Positions 1-9,844 of a stretch of DNA of 64,000 nt are shown here, piece after piece. The position numbers and the translations under genes are program-made. Within the stretch, counting starts at the first letter, position 1. Each line of letters starts with the position of its first letter. The notes under the pieces were generated by a model, which was given only the letters and a program-made list of their open reading frames with translations, did not search any database and had not been told where the DNA came from. Origin of the DNA: Alosa alosa (taxonomy: Eukaryota; Chordata; Actinopteri; Clupeiformes; Clupeidae); the NCBI RefSeq assembly GCF_017589495.1, contig NC_063195.1, forward strand, positions 21,197,231 to 21,261,230, given 5' to 3'.

Positions 1-13
1 ATTCCATGACCAA

Positions 14-53
14 TTATGCTTCAGATAGAGACACCCTCTTGATTTCATGTTGG
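14..53 (-). pseudogene. Echo of the MFAP4-like terminal exon (copy A side)
   Basis: On the minus strand this short stretch encodes a near copy of the last residues of the MFAP4-like protein (IKRVSLSEA followed by a stop at 14-16). It lies about 500 bp downstream of the true terminal exon. It has no splice acceptor or fibrinogen domain around it. I infer a remnant of an older partial duplication of the gene's 3' end. A matching, further decayed echo sits downstream of copy B at 39483-39523, so it predates the A/B duplication. Confidence 0.5.
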
Positions 54-509
54 ACACACAAACAAACAAGTGGAATTGAAGAGAAAGCAGCACATTTAAA
101 GGAACCATATAAGATTGTGGCCAAAACTGGTATTACAATCACTTTCAAATTACTGTAGAGCGGAGTATCCCCTCCCCCCTGACTCGAGGTTGCCAACCCG
201 GATGCCGAAACACTACTGACTTTGTGATTAGTAGATAGGTGGAGGGTGCCACATCAGGCCAAAAGACAACATGACATGACAAAACACAACATCAACATCA
301 GTTTTTAAATGACAAATATCCTGGCCGGACTACTGTTGTCAGTGATATAAGTATTTGAAATGAACATGATTTCTTAATGTCTAGTGACATATCAGGGCCA
401 TTTTATGATTATTTGAAATAAATTTTTTACATATGGTTCCTTTAATGCCTTTCATTTTGTCATTGTGTCATAGTTAAGTCAAGTTTATGCTAACACAACA
501 TTTTGATCT

Positions 510-520
<11 letters not shown>

Positions 521-543
<23 letters not shown>
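521..543. repeat. (GA)n microsatellite
   Basis: Uninterrupted AG dinucleotides just downstream of the stop codon of MFAP4-like copy A. Copy B has a similar but longer GA tract at the equivalent place (39641-39677). Confidence 0.9.
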
Positions 544-555
544 TTAGATTGTTAA

Positions 556-3065
556 TTACGCCTCAGATAGAGCCACCCTCTTGATTTTCATCCTGATGGA
601 CTTTAGAGAGTAATAAAGGCCTTTCCAGAAGGTCCAATTGATTCCGGTACCATACTCCACACTCCCCTTCCCCTTGTACAATCCGTTGGGGTTGGCGTAA
701 TATGGGCAGCTATAGAACCAGAAGCCTCCATCATACAGGTCTGCACAGTTGGAGTAACTGGAGTCTTGGTCTTTGTCGTAGGTTGAGAACTTCCTCCCAT
801 TCACATAATTTAGAGCATCACCTAAAAGACATGTTTACAAAACTCAGTTTTTGTAACGATAAGACAGACTGAATGGCTATGGGCAAGAGCTTTGTAGTTA
901 GTCCAGCTAGATGATTCATTGAAGTAAGTGAATTCGCTTTCCCACATTTAAAGAAATTTCATAGTAAAACATAATTGACTTGTCAGCCAGTGACAATTAC
1001 ACTGCGACATAAAAAAGTGCTCAGCTAGGTGATTCATTGAAGTAGGTGAAATTGCATATCCATTCCTACATTTAAAAAAAAAGTCATACACTGTGACATG
1101 AAGAAGAAAAAGTGCTCAGAGGATATGTCATGTTGATGAGAGAATGCTTTAGATCATTCTGAAAACCCCAAACTCACCCGCTCCACCGTTGATGTATCCG
1201 CCCAAGTGAAGTTCGTAGCCATCGTCCTCCGAGTCAATGGAGAAGGACAAATATCGGGCATAGACACTGCCCCCCTCCCAATCCTCCATGTCCACCTGCA
1301 GCTCATACTTACCCCTCCAGGTGAGGCTGAAAATAGTCTCCAGACCTGCAGATATGATAACATTTATGTCTGTCAAGGATTCAGAACCGCTGACTTGATT
1401 TAACAACTATTCTTGTATTACCCCAGAAACTCCACACAGAGTTTCCTTTCTGTTTGGGGGACAGGCTGCCCCAACTTAGTTTGTTTCCAGTTTTCGGAGC
1501 CTAGGCTTCCTACAGAGACCTGTTCTTTTTTACAGTATACTCAAGAAATGGGCATCTAGCGAATCCTGAGATGTTTTGTTATTGGCTTGAAATTAGCGTA
1601 TGGTCATTGACTAGCCTTTAATGTGGCTTACATTTGATTGAATGCATGTATTTCAGATGTTACATGGCACGCCAGAGATTAATGTCAGTACAATCAGTAC
1701 CGATTTACTGATTCAGTTCAGTTAATAAAGATGGAGATAGGAAAACAGAGTATAACTGAGAAGTCTGTTTGCTTCTGTAGGTGAAAGTGTCAAGCAAATT
1801 CCCCTAGGGGGAGCCAACACAAAATATTCCCCTTGACCCATTCAGAGAGTGAGAGCTGCAGTGTGCTTACCCAGCCAGTACTCTCCGTTCTTGTTCCCAA
1901 AGCCCTCCTTGTAGTGATCCCAGGGCTGGTAGAAGTTTACAGTGCCATCCATTCTTCTCTGGATCACCTGAAGAGGCCCACCATAAAAGTGTGTCAATCT
2001 TGTTTTTCACATTTAGTGTAGCCTACATATACAATAGGCTAAGAGATAATAACCAGGAGTTTATTTTTAAGCTACTGTATACAACTTTTAAGCTCTTCCA
2101 TTTTGCATTATCCATTTCACACCTCCTTTTCAATCCAGTCAATTGATATTGCTACTGATTGTTTTGAAAGTTTTACCGTCCACTGTCCATCTTTGTGATT
2201 CTCATCCTCTGTACACCCCATGTCACAGTACACCTCCACAGGCTTGTCGGCTGTCGTTGGGTAGATGGTGTAAACCCCGTTGTGCACGGACCCATTTTGG
2301 TAGATGTCCTCACAGTCCAAGGGCAACAGGCTTCGACCGACAGGGTGGGAGTTCACCACCAGGGGGAGCAAGAGAGCTAAGAAGGAGCAGAGCTGCAGGG
2401 AAAGACAATAACAAGCAAGAAGCGGTTGGGGAAATTAAGCTGGTTTTTAGTGTTATGATGTCATGATCCACAGATTAATATATTTGTGTTATATTTCCAG
2501 TCAGGTTTATTTGGCAATAGCCAATTTAACATTTTACCAAACTATAATTAACTAACAAACTAACAAAATAACTAAATAGCACACCCAATCAGTAACACTT
2601 TATGATAACTTCGCACTATTCAGCATTTAAAGTATTAAATACTTATGTGTCCCTTATTTGTAAAACATTGTTCCTATATTAAGTCTCTTAGTTAAGGATC
2701 AGACAGTCATTAATGGTTTGGATAAAAATGTCTGCTAAATGAATAATTGTAAATGTAACCTTTACACATCATGGAAAGTTGATGTGTAGTCAACAAATGC
2801 TTAATAAATGCTTAACAGTAGGCCTCTCAATCGCTTACTGGTGGTTTCCCGTTGTAAGCTGATTTTTTTGTAATTAACTATTTATTATAGTATGTTGCCC
2901 GTTTTTAAAAATCTAATGTTTTTACAATATTTCTTGAAGTAATATTGGTGTTACACTGTTGTGAAAACTATGTCCTAATGCTGTGGTAGCCTACCCTTGC
3001 CATTTTAAACTTGAATAAATGAATTTTGAATCTAACTGCTGATAACAAAAGATGACACTCACCAT
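556..3065 (-). CDS. mfap4: MFAP4-like fibrinogen-domain protein, copy A (5 exons)
   Basis: Predicted secreted, calcium-dependent lectin-like protein of the microfibril-associated glycoprotein 4 group. Model: join of 3063-3065, 2177-2392, 1871-1967, 1178-1345 and 556-821 on the minus strand, giving 249 aa and a TAA stop. Acceptors all end in CAG or TAG. Donors are GTGAGT, GTAAAA (weak), GTAAGC and GTGAGT. Phases are compatible throughout. Exon 1 contributes only the ATG. Residues 2-18 form a hydrophobic signal peptide. The fibrinogen-related domain spans about 27-243, with LDCEDI, VYCDM, GEYWLG, the calcium-loop DKDQD at 177-181 followed by NCA, and GINW/KGLYYSLK. The length fits the family (about 240-255 aa). 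Odd points: an extra Cys61 in an insertion after the CDM motif, and Cys-Pro at 200-201 where the family usually has Cys-His. A TATA-like box lies upstream at 3206-3213. Copy B differs by 13 residues. Orthology to one particular mfap4 paralogue is not settled. Confidence 0.9.
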
Positions 3066-3080
3066 GTTAGATGTAAGTTT

Positions 3081-3158
3081 CTGATCACTGAAAAACATGT
3101 ACTATCTAATGCCTCGGTTCTGGTCACTGAAAAACATGTACTATCTAATGCCTCGGTA
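3081..3158 (-). repeat. 39-bp tandem duplication in the 5' leader of MFAP4 copy A
   Basis: Two 39-bp units (3081-3119 and 3120-3158) differ at two positions that I can see. On the minus strand each ends in a pyrimidine-rich run and CAG, resembling a splice acceptor. Copy B has a single unit at the same place (about 44969-45010). The unit lies between the TATA-like box and the start codon. Confidence 0.85.
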
Positions 3159-3205
3159 GAAGATCTTACTTGTTTCCTAACTGCAGAATGAGTGATGGAT
3201 TTCCC

Positions 3206-3213
3206 TTTAAATA
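3206..3213 (-). promoter_or_regulatory. TATA-like box of MFAP4 copy A
   Basis: TATTTAAA on the minus strand, about 140 bp upstream of the start codon. The same octamer is conserved in copy B at 45064-45071, although surrounding bases differ, which supports a promoter role. The transcription start is inferred at about 3170-3185. Confidence 0.55.
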
Positions 3214-3599
3214 GAAGCTAGAGCAAGTGGAAAAAAAAAAAAAAAGAAAATCTGGAAAAAAAACTGAAAAAACAAGATAAACTAGTGATGATGATATTAT
3301 GTCATGTATAATGTATGTGTTTGTATGAGAGAGGAGGGAGGAGTTCAAATGATTTGTAATTACACCGTTGAAGGAGAAATTTTGGATTACTAACATTTTT
3401 ATGAAATAGAAGTGATTATTAATAATTTTACATGTATTCAAAGTGAATACTAATCTACATGTATTACATAGAAGTGATTAACATTTTATTTTCTTATATT
3501 CTTTGTATGCTTTCTATACATTCAATACTGTGCATCAACTTTGTCTGTCATTTGCTCTCTCCATGTCATGATTTCTAATAAAGGTCATGCGACCCCCTT

Positions 3600-4011
3600 T
3601 GTCACGAGTTAAGGGTATTCTGCCTTAGGCAGTAATATTAGGAATATCCCGACAGGAACTAGACTATGGCAAGAGAATGCTGAAGGATGTATATGTATTG
3701 TATTGACCAATTATCTAATTACTTGGAGTAGCCACATGACTTGCGTATGGTGCATGGATCACATGCTATGTCCAAGAAGTGTATATGTATTGTTGTATTT
3801 CTGCATGTATGAGGATTTTTTGGAAAAGACCATTGTACTCATGTGATTTGTATTACCAATGTAATTAACATGTATAAGATGGGGCTTCGCCCTAGAGAAC
3901 TTTGAGTAGTGTTACTGGAACATGCTGTTGCTAGTGACCTGCTCCCGGTATCGTGAATAAACCTGCAGTGCTTCCTCACACCTGAGTGTTGCTTGGATAT
4001 TTTTGACCTCA
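3600..4011 (+). mobile_element. Possible solo LTR
   Basis: About 0.4 kb beginning TGTCACGAG. It carries a TATA-like TATAAGA near 3872, a GC-richer stretch after it, an AATAAA near 3957 and a TG/CA-type end near 4011. This TATA-then-polyA order is typical of a long terminal repeat. The paralogous region upstream of MFAP4 copy B lacks this segment. I could not define a clean target-site duplication, so the exact ends are uncertain. Confidence 0.4.
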
Positions 4012-4159
4012 CCGTTGCATCTTATTTGCTGTAATGATGTAATGTTTTCTTTGTGTACACTTTGAAACACATACTTTGAACCCCTTCAGCCAAATAATGA
4101 TATTGTATTTTTAAATGCATTCCAAGGCAGGATAAAATGATTTTCAATGCAATGAACAT

Positions 4160-5050
4160 TTAGGCCTCTGAAAGTAGGCTATATAAGCTACAGTAGGCTA
4201 ACAATAACCCAGAAATATTACATTACCTTGCAATGATTCAAGGATTTACACTTTTTCATAGAATTATTCTTAAAGGAAAACACTACCATTTTATGAAATT
4301 TGGATATTCACTGTCTCCCCTAGAGTTAGATAAGTGAGCAAAAGCATTGTTGTCTCCGTGCATGCATTGTCTTAGTCCTGCAGTACCCCCCGCTAGCTTA
4401 GCTTAGCATAGTGAATAGAATCTCTCCTCGCCAAATAGCATGTCTTGAGTAAAAGTGAGGCAACAAACAAAATCCCTAAATACTTCTTGTGGCTTGCGTA
4501 TTCACGATGAGTACAAATTGCAATGCAGATTAAGACGAGGCAATTTCCTAGGCAGGTATTGACTTGGGACTATATTGGGCCGAAGCACAGGCAAAGCACT
4601 TCTTCTTGGGTGCAGAAGTCGAGGAGTAATCTATAACCATGGATGCCTCTCAACTGTCATGCTTGCTGCTGCAGGCTGGACAAGACAACAGTTTGTGACA
4701 AAATACGAATAGTAAATACATCTTAACTCACCAAACCGAAGGGCTATGTTTTCGTTGTTTCGCTCAGACCTTATTTGAACCACTGACTTGTAGCTCGTAG
4801 GCCTACTTACCCCTCCAGGTGAGGCTACATAATATTTTAAGCAAGGACCAAACAAAGCACACCACAGATGTAGCTCACCTCCCTTCAGTATTCCCAGAGT
4901 ACCCCCACTTGCTGCTTACAGAGACGAGGGACATGGTTCTCAGTACCAATTTCAAGTTTTTGTCTGAAATTGCACAGCCAAAGGTCAAACATTTGATGAT
5001 AGGCCAAACTAAAAAACAGACTGAGACCAGGGCTCTCAAGTTTTGAGGAC
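4160..5050. repeat. Duplicated upstream block (A side), repeat-derived
   Basis: This block matches 45240-46300 upstream of MFAP4 copy B, at lower identity than the gene bodies. It contains a dispersed-repeat motif (TCTCCCCTAGAGTTAGATAA near 4314-4333) also seen at 45350. It carries no credible open reading frame. It marks the extension of the segmental duplication upstream of both genes. Confidence 0.7.
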
Positions 5051-5069
5051 AGGCAAGAGTGAGATTTTG

Positions 5070-5425
5070 AGGCCAATTAAGATTATGCTTATAAGGGGTT
5101 CATATGCAGTAAGCATTTGATTGCCAGTATGCTTTTTGGATAACCCAAAGTCCTATGGGGAGTTTTCATAGGGCATTTTACAAAATGCATGAGCATACCT
5201 AGGCAAATAATGGTCTAAAGTACTCATGTTGTCATTCTATATTGATCTACTTTTGCACACAGCATGACAAAACCTAATGCTAGGACTCAAGTCATGTCAT
5301 ATCAAGTCAAGACCTAGAGGGCTGAAATGTGGTCAGTTCGAAGGTGCTTGTTATCCGGTAGAAAAAGAAAAGAATAATCTAGCCTTTGTAACTTTGTGTC
5401 AGTACATCACACAGTTATTCTAATT
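5070..5425. repeat. Left arm of a diverged inverted repeat
   Basis: This stretch is, in reverse complement, recognisably the same sequence as 7610-7850 plus the flank of 6440-6490. Shared text includes the GACCATTATTTGCAAAGG-type motif and the CACTGACACAGAGTTACA-type motif. The two arms face each other across about 2 kb that now contains an ISRE exon, a perfect palindrome and a hAT element. The direct-orientation copy also exists at 46340-46690. Confidence 0.65.
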
Positions 5426-5886
5426 GTTTTCCAACAGTGCCTCAGCTTTCCAGGCATTTGATTATTGGCTAAAGTATGTAGGAGCAATGACCTCCTAAGT
5501 CAAAATGGGGCAAAAGTATAATTTATAATTGCTCAGATTTGCAAAAGAAAAGATTTGACACATGGCACTAACAATTCAATAATGGGCCTTTTCACCACCT
5601 CTGAGCATCCACTAACCTGGACCTTTTAGGGGGCTTTCCTCTCAGGGTGAATGAGAGGATGCTTAATTGCTTTTTACCCGACATTTTTGAATACAGATGC
5701 AGTGGTTAATGCATCCATGGCCAGGATATAATTATATAATATGACATGATTTTAAAAGTGACCTATAACAATAGGCTATATGCAATAAGCTACTATTCAA
5801 ACGAACACTTAAATTATATTGTTCTTAAACAACGAGTAGGAAAACTATAGTAACTAATGAGAGATTGAAATTAATTAAGTTATTAC

Positions 5887-5961
5887 CTGATTATCCTGTT
5901 CTCTTCCACCTCTAGTTGGTTCTCTTCCAACTCCACCTCGTTTACCACCTCCGCTATGCAT
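5887..5961 (-). CDS. Orphan first coding exon, Gly/Arg-rich, behind an ISRE promoter
   Basis: On the minus strand an ATG at 5959-5961 opens a 25-codon reading frame rich in glycine and arginine (GGGKRGG, then TRGGRE). It ends exactly at a CAG/GTAATA splice donor (donor GT at 5885-5886), phase 0. Immediately upstream are a perfect ISRE (5986-5997) and two CCAAT boxes, so this looks like exon 1 of an interferon-responsive gene. I do not recognise the protein. I see no convincing downstream exons in the repeat-filled 4-5.9 kb interval. It might be the remnant of a gene broken by the duplication, an alternative first exon, or a relative of the Gly/Lys-rich exon at 12465-12564. Confidence 0.45.
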
Positions 5962-5985
5962 TCACCGAAGGCCGAGACTGCTCAC

Positions 5986-5997
5986 GAAACTGAAACT
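5986..5997 (-). promoter_or_regulatory. Interferon-stimulated response element (ISRE)
   Basis: AGTTTCAGTTTC on the minus strand, a full match to the AGTTTCNNTTTC consensus bound by ISGF3/IRF factors. It sits about 25 bp upstream of the ATG of the orphan exon, in the same orientation. Confidence 0.65.
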
Positions 5998-6034
5998 CAA
6001 AGTTCGCCCGGCAACAAAACAAAACTATTTCCTG

Positions 6035-6064
6035 ATTGGTTGAGAAACCCTATTTTCTGATTGG
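6035..6064 (-). promoter_or_regulatory. Two CCAAT boxes upstream of the ISRE
   Basis: CCAATCAG occurs twice on the minus strand (CCAAT at 6035-6039 and 6060-6064), 25 bp apart and 40-75 bp upstream of the ISRE. Paired CCAAT boxes at this spacing are typical of NF-Y-bound promoters. Confidence 0.5.
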
Positions 6065-6308
6065 CCGATAGGTTAGTAACTGAACAGCGCACAGTGAATG
6101 AGCGCACAGACAGCAACGTTGTGTGACACGTTTGTTAAATATAGCCCTTAGGAATTTCTGTGCGGGCAAGTTAATAATTTCTCGGAGTGAGAAATGCCAT
6201 GTGTGGCGTGTGAGCGTGTGAAGTCATTGAAATGCGTGTGTCTCACGCTCAATGCGTGAGACTTGAGAGGTCTGCTGAGACCCTGTAGTGTCTTGGGTAA
6301 TTATGAGA

Positions 6309-6379
6309 ATAACTATGTAATGCACTGACACAGAGTTACACAGGCTGTGTAACTCTGTGTCAGTGCATTACATAGTTAT
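6309..6379. repeat. 71-nt perfect palindrome
   Basis: Two 35-nt arms are exact reverse complements around a single central G at 6344. The arm includes TAATGCACTGACACAGAG. The related single-copy sequence at 46330-46370 has only one arm, so the palindrome arose by inverted duplication at this locus. Confidence 0.95.
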
Positions 6380-6481
6380 GATGTTAATTACATAGTTTTA
6401 TCATGTTAATATTTACTATAGAATATTGTTTTTTTCTTTCTGCCAGATTACAAGCATCTCTAAACTGACTGCATTTCAGCC

Positions 6482-7608
6482 CTCTAGGTCAGTGTTTCCC
6501 AAACTTTTTTTCTGGGGACCCACTTTTTAAAAATGACAGACAGACAGACAGACCATCGCGACCCATTTCACTTCAAATCTACCCTGCAACCACCAATATT
6601 GTTTTAGGCCACAGGTTCTCCAACTTTTCTATGCCTTCCCCAACCATACATTGCTATCTGATAGATCCTGCTTTGAACACGGTTGTGTTGCATTTTGAGC
6701 ACCATCAGCGTGAAAAGTTGGAAACGACTACTGAAAAGATGAAATTCTCGGATGTTGCGCAGTCGTCATTCGTCAGCATCTAAGCTGTTCCTGTATTTCT
6801 AAAAAAAAAAAATTGTACGTTGCGTTGCAGACAAATGGGTCCATAACACTGTGGACGTCAATTCCGATGTAAGCAGCAAATAACTCAAGTCGTTATATTG
6901 TATTGTTGTATTATATATTATATATATATATTATATTGTATAGTCGTTATATCAGAACAAGAGGCTTTTGCGCAATAGCCGGAAGAATGCGCCTTTACTT
7001 TTAGTTAGCGAGGTAGAAAACGAGAGGAATAGTGTTTAAAATGTCCATTTAAATTGTAGCCTAATATAATGCACTGTTGTCATTTTAAATCAGAAATAAG
7101 AATGTGAGGAGGTTGCTAACTTTAAAGATTGCATCTACAATCGAAACTATCTACATGCAAATTGAATGGTCTGATGTCCGGTCTATGGTTGTCTGCTTTA
7201 GTTGACAGCATGGTCACTAGATTTTAATCGGTAAAGTTGAGGAGCTGGTATCTGTTAATGTTCGTGCAAATAGGCGGATTCATGTCCCTTGTAGTTTGCA
7301 ACTGCGAGGTACATGGCAGGCGCCCCACAGAACAGTTTCATTTTGAGAGGTAGATCCATGCTCTGGCACCCCCTCTGCGATGCATTCGTCCCCCAGTTTC
7401 ATGCGCCAGTTTCATGAGCTTTTATGATAAAACCGTGACTGTGGTAGTTAACATCCTAATAGAAAACTGTTAGCTTTCCTGGTATCAAATGACAAATGGT
7501 ATCAGTTAGGCCTATAACACAACATACATTGTGCTGGCGACCCAAATAAAATCTCCTGCGACCCACTCGTGGGTCGCGACCCAGACTTTGGGAAACACTG
7601 CTCTAGGT
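6482..7608. mobile_element. Non-autonomous hAT element with 8-bp TSD
   Basis: The element occupies 6490-7600 (1111 bp) and begins CAGTGTTTCCCAAA. It ends with the matching inverted terminus (TTTGGGAAACACTG). It is flanked by an 8-bp direct duplication CTCTAGGT at 6482-6489 and 7601-7608, diagnostic of hAT transposons. The paralogous position 46431-46438 carries a single uninterrupted CTCTAGGT, i.e. an empty site. No transposase reading frame is visible. Confidence 0.9.
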
Positions 7609-7609
7609 A

Positions 7610-7860
7610 ACTTCACATGACTTAAAAACACAACTGAGCCCTAGCACCAGGTCTTGTGAAGCTGTGTGTAAATGTAGATCAATATAGAATCAACATATGA
7701 GTATTTTAGACCATTATTTGCAAAGGTATGCTCATGCGTTTTGTAAACCCAAATGGTAACCCAAAATGCATACTGACAATCAAAGGCTTACTGCATATGA
7801 ACCCCTTTGTGTAGAGGCATAATCTTGGTCTCAAATGAAAGGTAACACTCTGAATTTTCA
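7610..7860. repeat. Right arm of the diverged inverted repeat
   Basis: Reverse-complement counterpart of 5070-5425 and direct counterpart of 46440-46700. No coding potential is recognised. The hAT element at 6490-7600 inserted at its left edge. Confidence 0.6.
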
Positions 7861-8109
7861 TGCTTGTATTGGGATTGTATTTCAGGGTCTCTGATATGGA
7901 ATGACTACACTAAATATGGAAGAATTACACAAAAATATAAATCTTTGCCATTTATATTTCAATTCAATTGCTGTGTTTAAGATGGACTATACATCTACAC
8001 AACTATTGGATGAAACAACATGGATATTCCATTGCTATGGTTTCTTGTGGACATTTCAAGACTCAATATGCTGCATCTACTTATTGCTAAGATTATACAA
8101 TACTGCAGC

Positions 8110-8800
8110 TAGAAGGTAGGGAAGCAGAGGAGGGGGAGTAGGGCATTTTTGATTCAATTTAATCCTGATGTGACTGAGTGCCATCACTACGGTTGAGTAT
8201 GTGCTCTGACTGTCATACCAATGGGCCTGGCTTTTTGGCGTTGTGGTCAAGCTCCACATTTAGTACTACGGAGACCTGGGTTCATGACCAGGAGGGGTCA
8301 CTGCTCTCTCCTTTCGCCACACTGACCATAATCTGAAAATCCCCTACAGGGCTGAGGCAACATGATCTGAGAAGGTTAGTTGGTTGTCGAGAACAACTCC
8401 TACATTTCTTGCAGTCCTAATGCTATTACAATAAAACAATTTATGTACAGTATGGGGAGGGGGACATTTTGAGCATTATTGAATATTGGTTGGGGCTTAC
8501 CCTGCTCAAAGTGTATTATGATTACAGCTACATGGAGAAGCTTTTTTGAGTATCTTTGTGTAGTGTTCGTTGCATGAGCGTTGCACAGTGCTACTCTGCC
8601 CCAATTCTGTCACTCACCTCAGTGACAGACTTGTTTGCCCTGTTTGGCTTCACTTGTTTGCCCTCTAGTTGCTCTCTAGCACGGGAAAGCCCCAGAGGAC
8701 AATTACTCAAATATTGTTCTTGTTCTTGTATGTTGCTAATGAGGAATACCTTCTCCTTACCATGCACAATACATAGTTTTATATTGTATATCGGTGAACC
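8110..8800 (+). repeat. Dispersed repeat shared with the 18.6-24.5 kb array
   Basis: This contains the GGGCCTGGCTTTTTGGCGTT motif and a box-B-like GGTTCATGACC segment, then a CTCTGCCCCAATTCTGTCAC motif. All recur in the same order in each unit of the tandem array at 18.7-24.5 kb, and the first part recurs at 46970-47540. The first part resembles a decayed tRNA-derived SINE. Reading frames here are incidental. Confidence 0.65.
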
Positions 8801-8894
8801 AAGTATATGGCTGATACATTGAGGGAAAGGTAATTCAACCACCTAAACTACATATTCTAAAAGCCTACACTCTAGATGTGACTTAAAACATAGC

Positions 8895-9172
8895 ATATAA
8901 GTATATAAGTATAGATACTCTTTTGATCCCGTGAGGGAAATTTGGTCTCTGCATTTATCCCAATCCGTGAATTAGTGAAACACACTCAGCACACAGTGAG
9001 CACACAGTGAGGTGAAGCACACACTAATCCCGACGCAGTGAGCTGCCTGCTACAGCGGCGCTCGGGGAGCAGTGAGGGGTTAGGTGCCTTTCTCAAGGAC
9101 ACTTCAGCTGTTCCTACTGGTCGGTGTTCGAACCGGTAACCCTCCGGCGTCTCACCTTCATCCATAACATAC
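8895..9172 (-). mobile_element. tRNA-derived SINE, 5'-truncated
   Basis: Minus-strand copy of the SINE family seen complete at 59998-60287. It has a box B (GGTTCGAACACC) near 9130-9140. The body is shared with that copy (GCTGCC...GGGATTAGTGTGTGCTTCACC). The tail ends TTCCCTCACGGGATCAAAAG. The box A end is missing or degraded. Confidence 0.75.
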
Positions 9173-9496
9173 TCGATACATAATCAAATTCACTCTTTAA
9201 CATTGTAAGTAAGTAAGTTTAAAGCTACATTGTGTACTTTTTTGAGTTAATTCTTAGCAAAAACCCATTTGTTCTTTCAAAAATATGTGCTTATTCATGT
9301 GTAATTATTTCCACCTACTAATCAAAGTATTCTCGTAAGTGTAGAATCTGCTATTCCAAATACATACGCACGAGTCGCGCGAATGGCTGAATCCATGTTG
9401 CGCCTCCATCTTTGAAATACATTCGCCAACGAGGGACATTCCTGGAAATTCAGCTCCGCCTTTCGCGCTTGTAGGCAACACTCATTGCCTGATTAA

Positions 9497-9802
9497 CGTT
9501 CCACATACTCGACGCACCCGACCTGTAGCGTGACAATGTCACGTCACAGAAGCGCTGTAACGATTTATACTCGCGCGTCGTGGTCACGACACTAGTTGCA
9601 ATATTCTCCTGAACAGAGGTGTCGCTGTGAAAAGATTAATGCTAACTACGTTACACAGCAGAAGAAGCTGCATTAAGAAACACTAGTAGCAGAGAATGTA
9701 AACGGGCTCTGCTATTAGCTAGCCTCTGTGATGGTACTTTGGTTGCTACTATTCACAACTACCACCATCATTATCATCTAGTTTCCAAGGTGTGCGCACA
9801 GG

Positions 9803-9844
<42 letters not shown>

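Noticed and set aside
1149..1406. 85-aa minus-strand frame starting upstream of MFAP4 exon 4 (same at 40288-40545)
   Set aside because: It runs through the intron 3 acceptor. The true exon begins at 1345 (40484 in copy B) as shown by the CTGCAG acceptor and phase.
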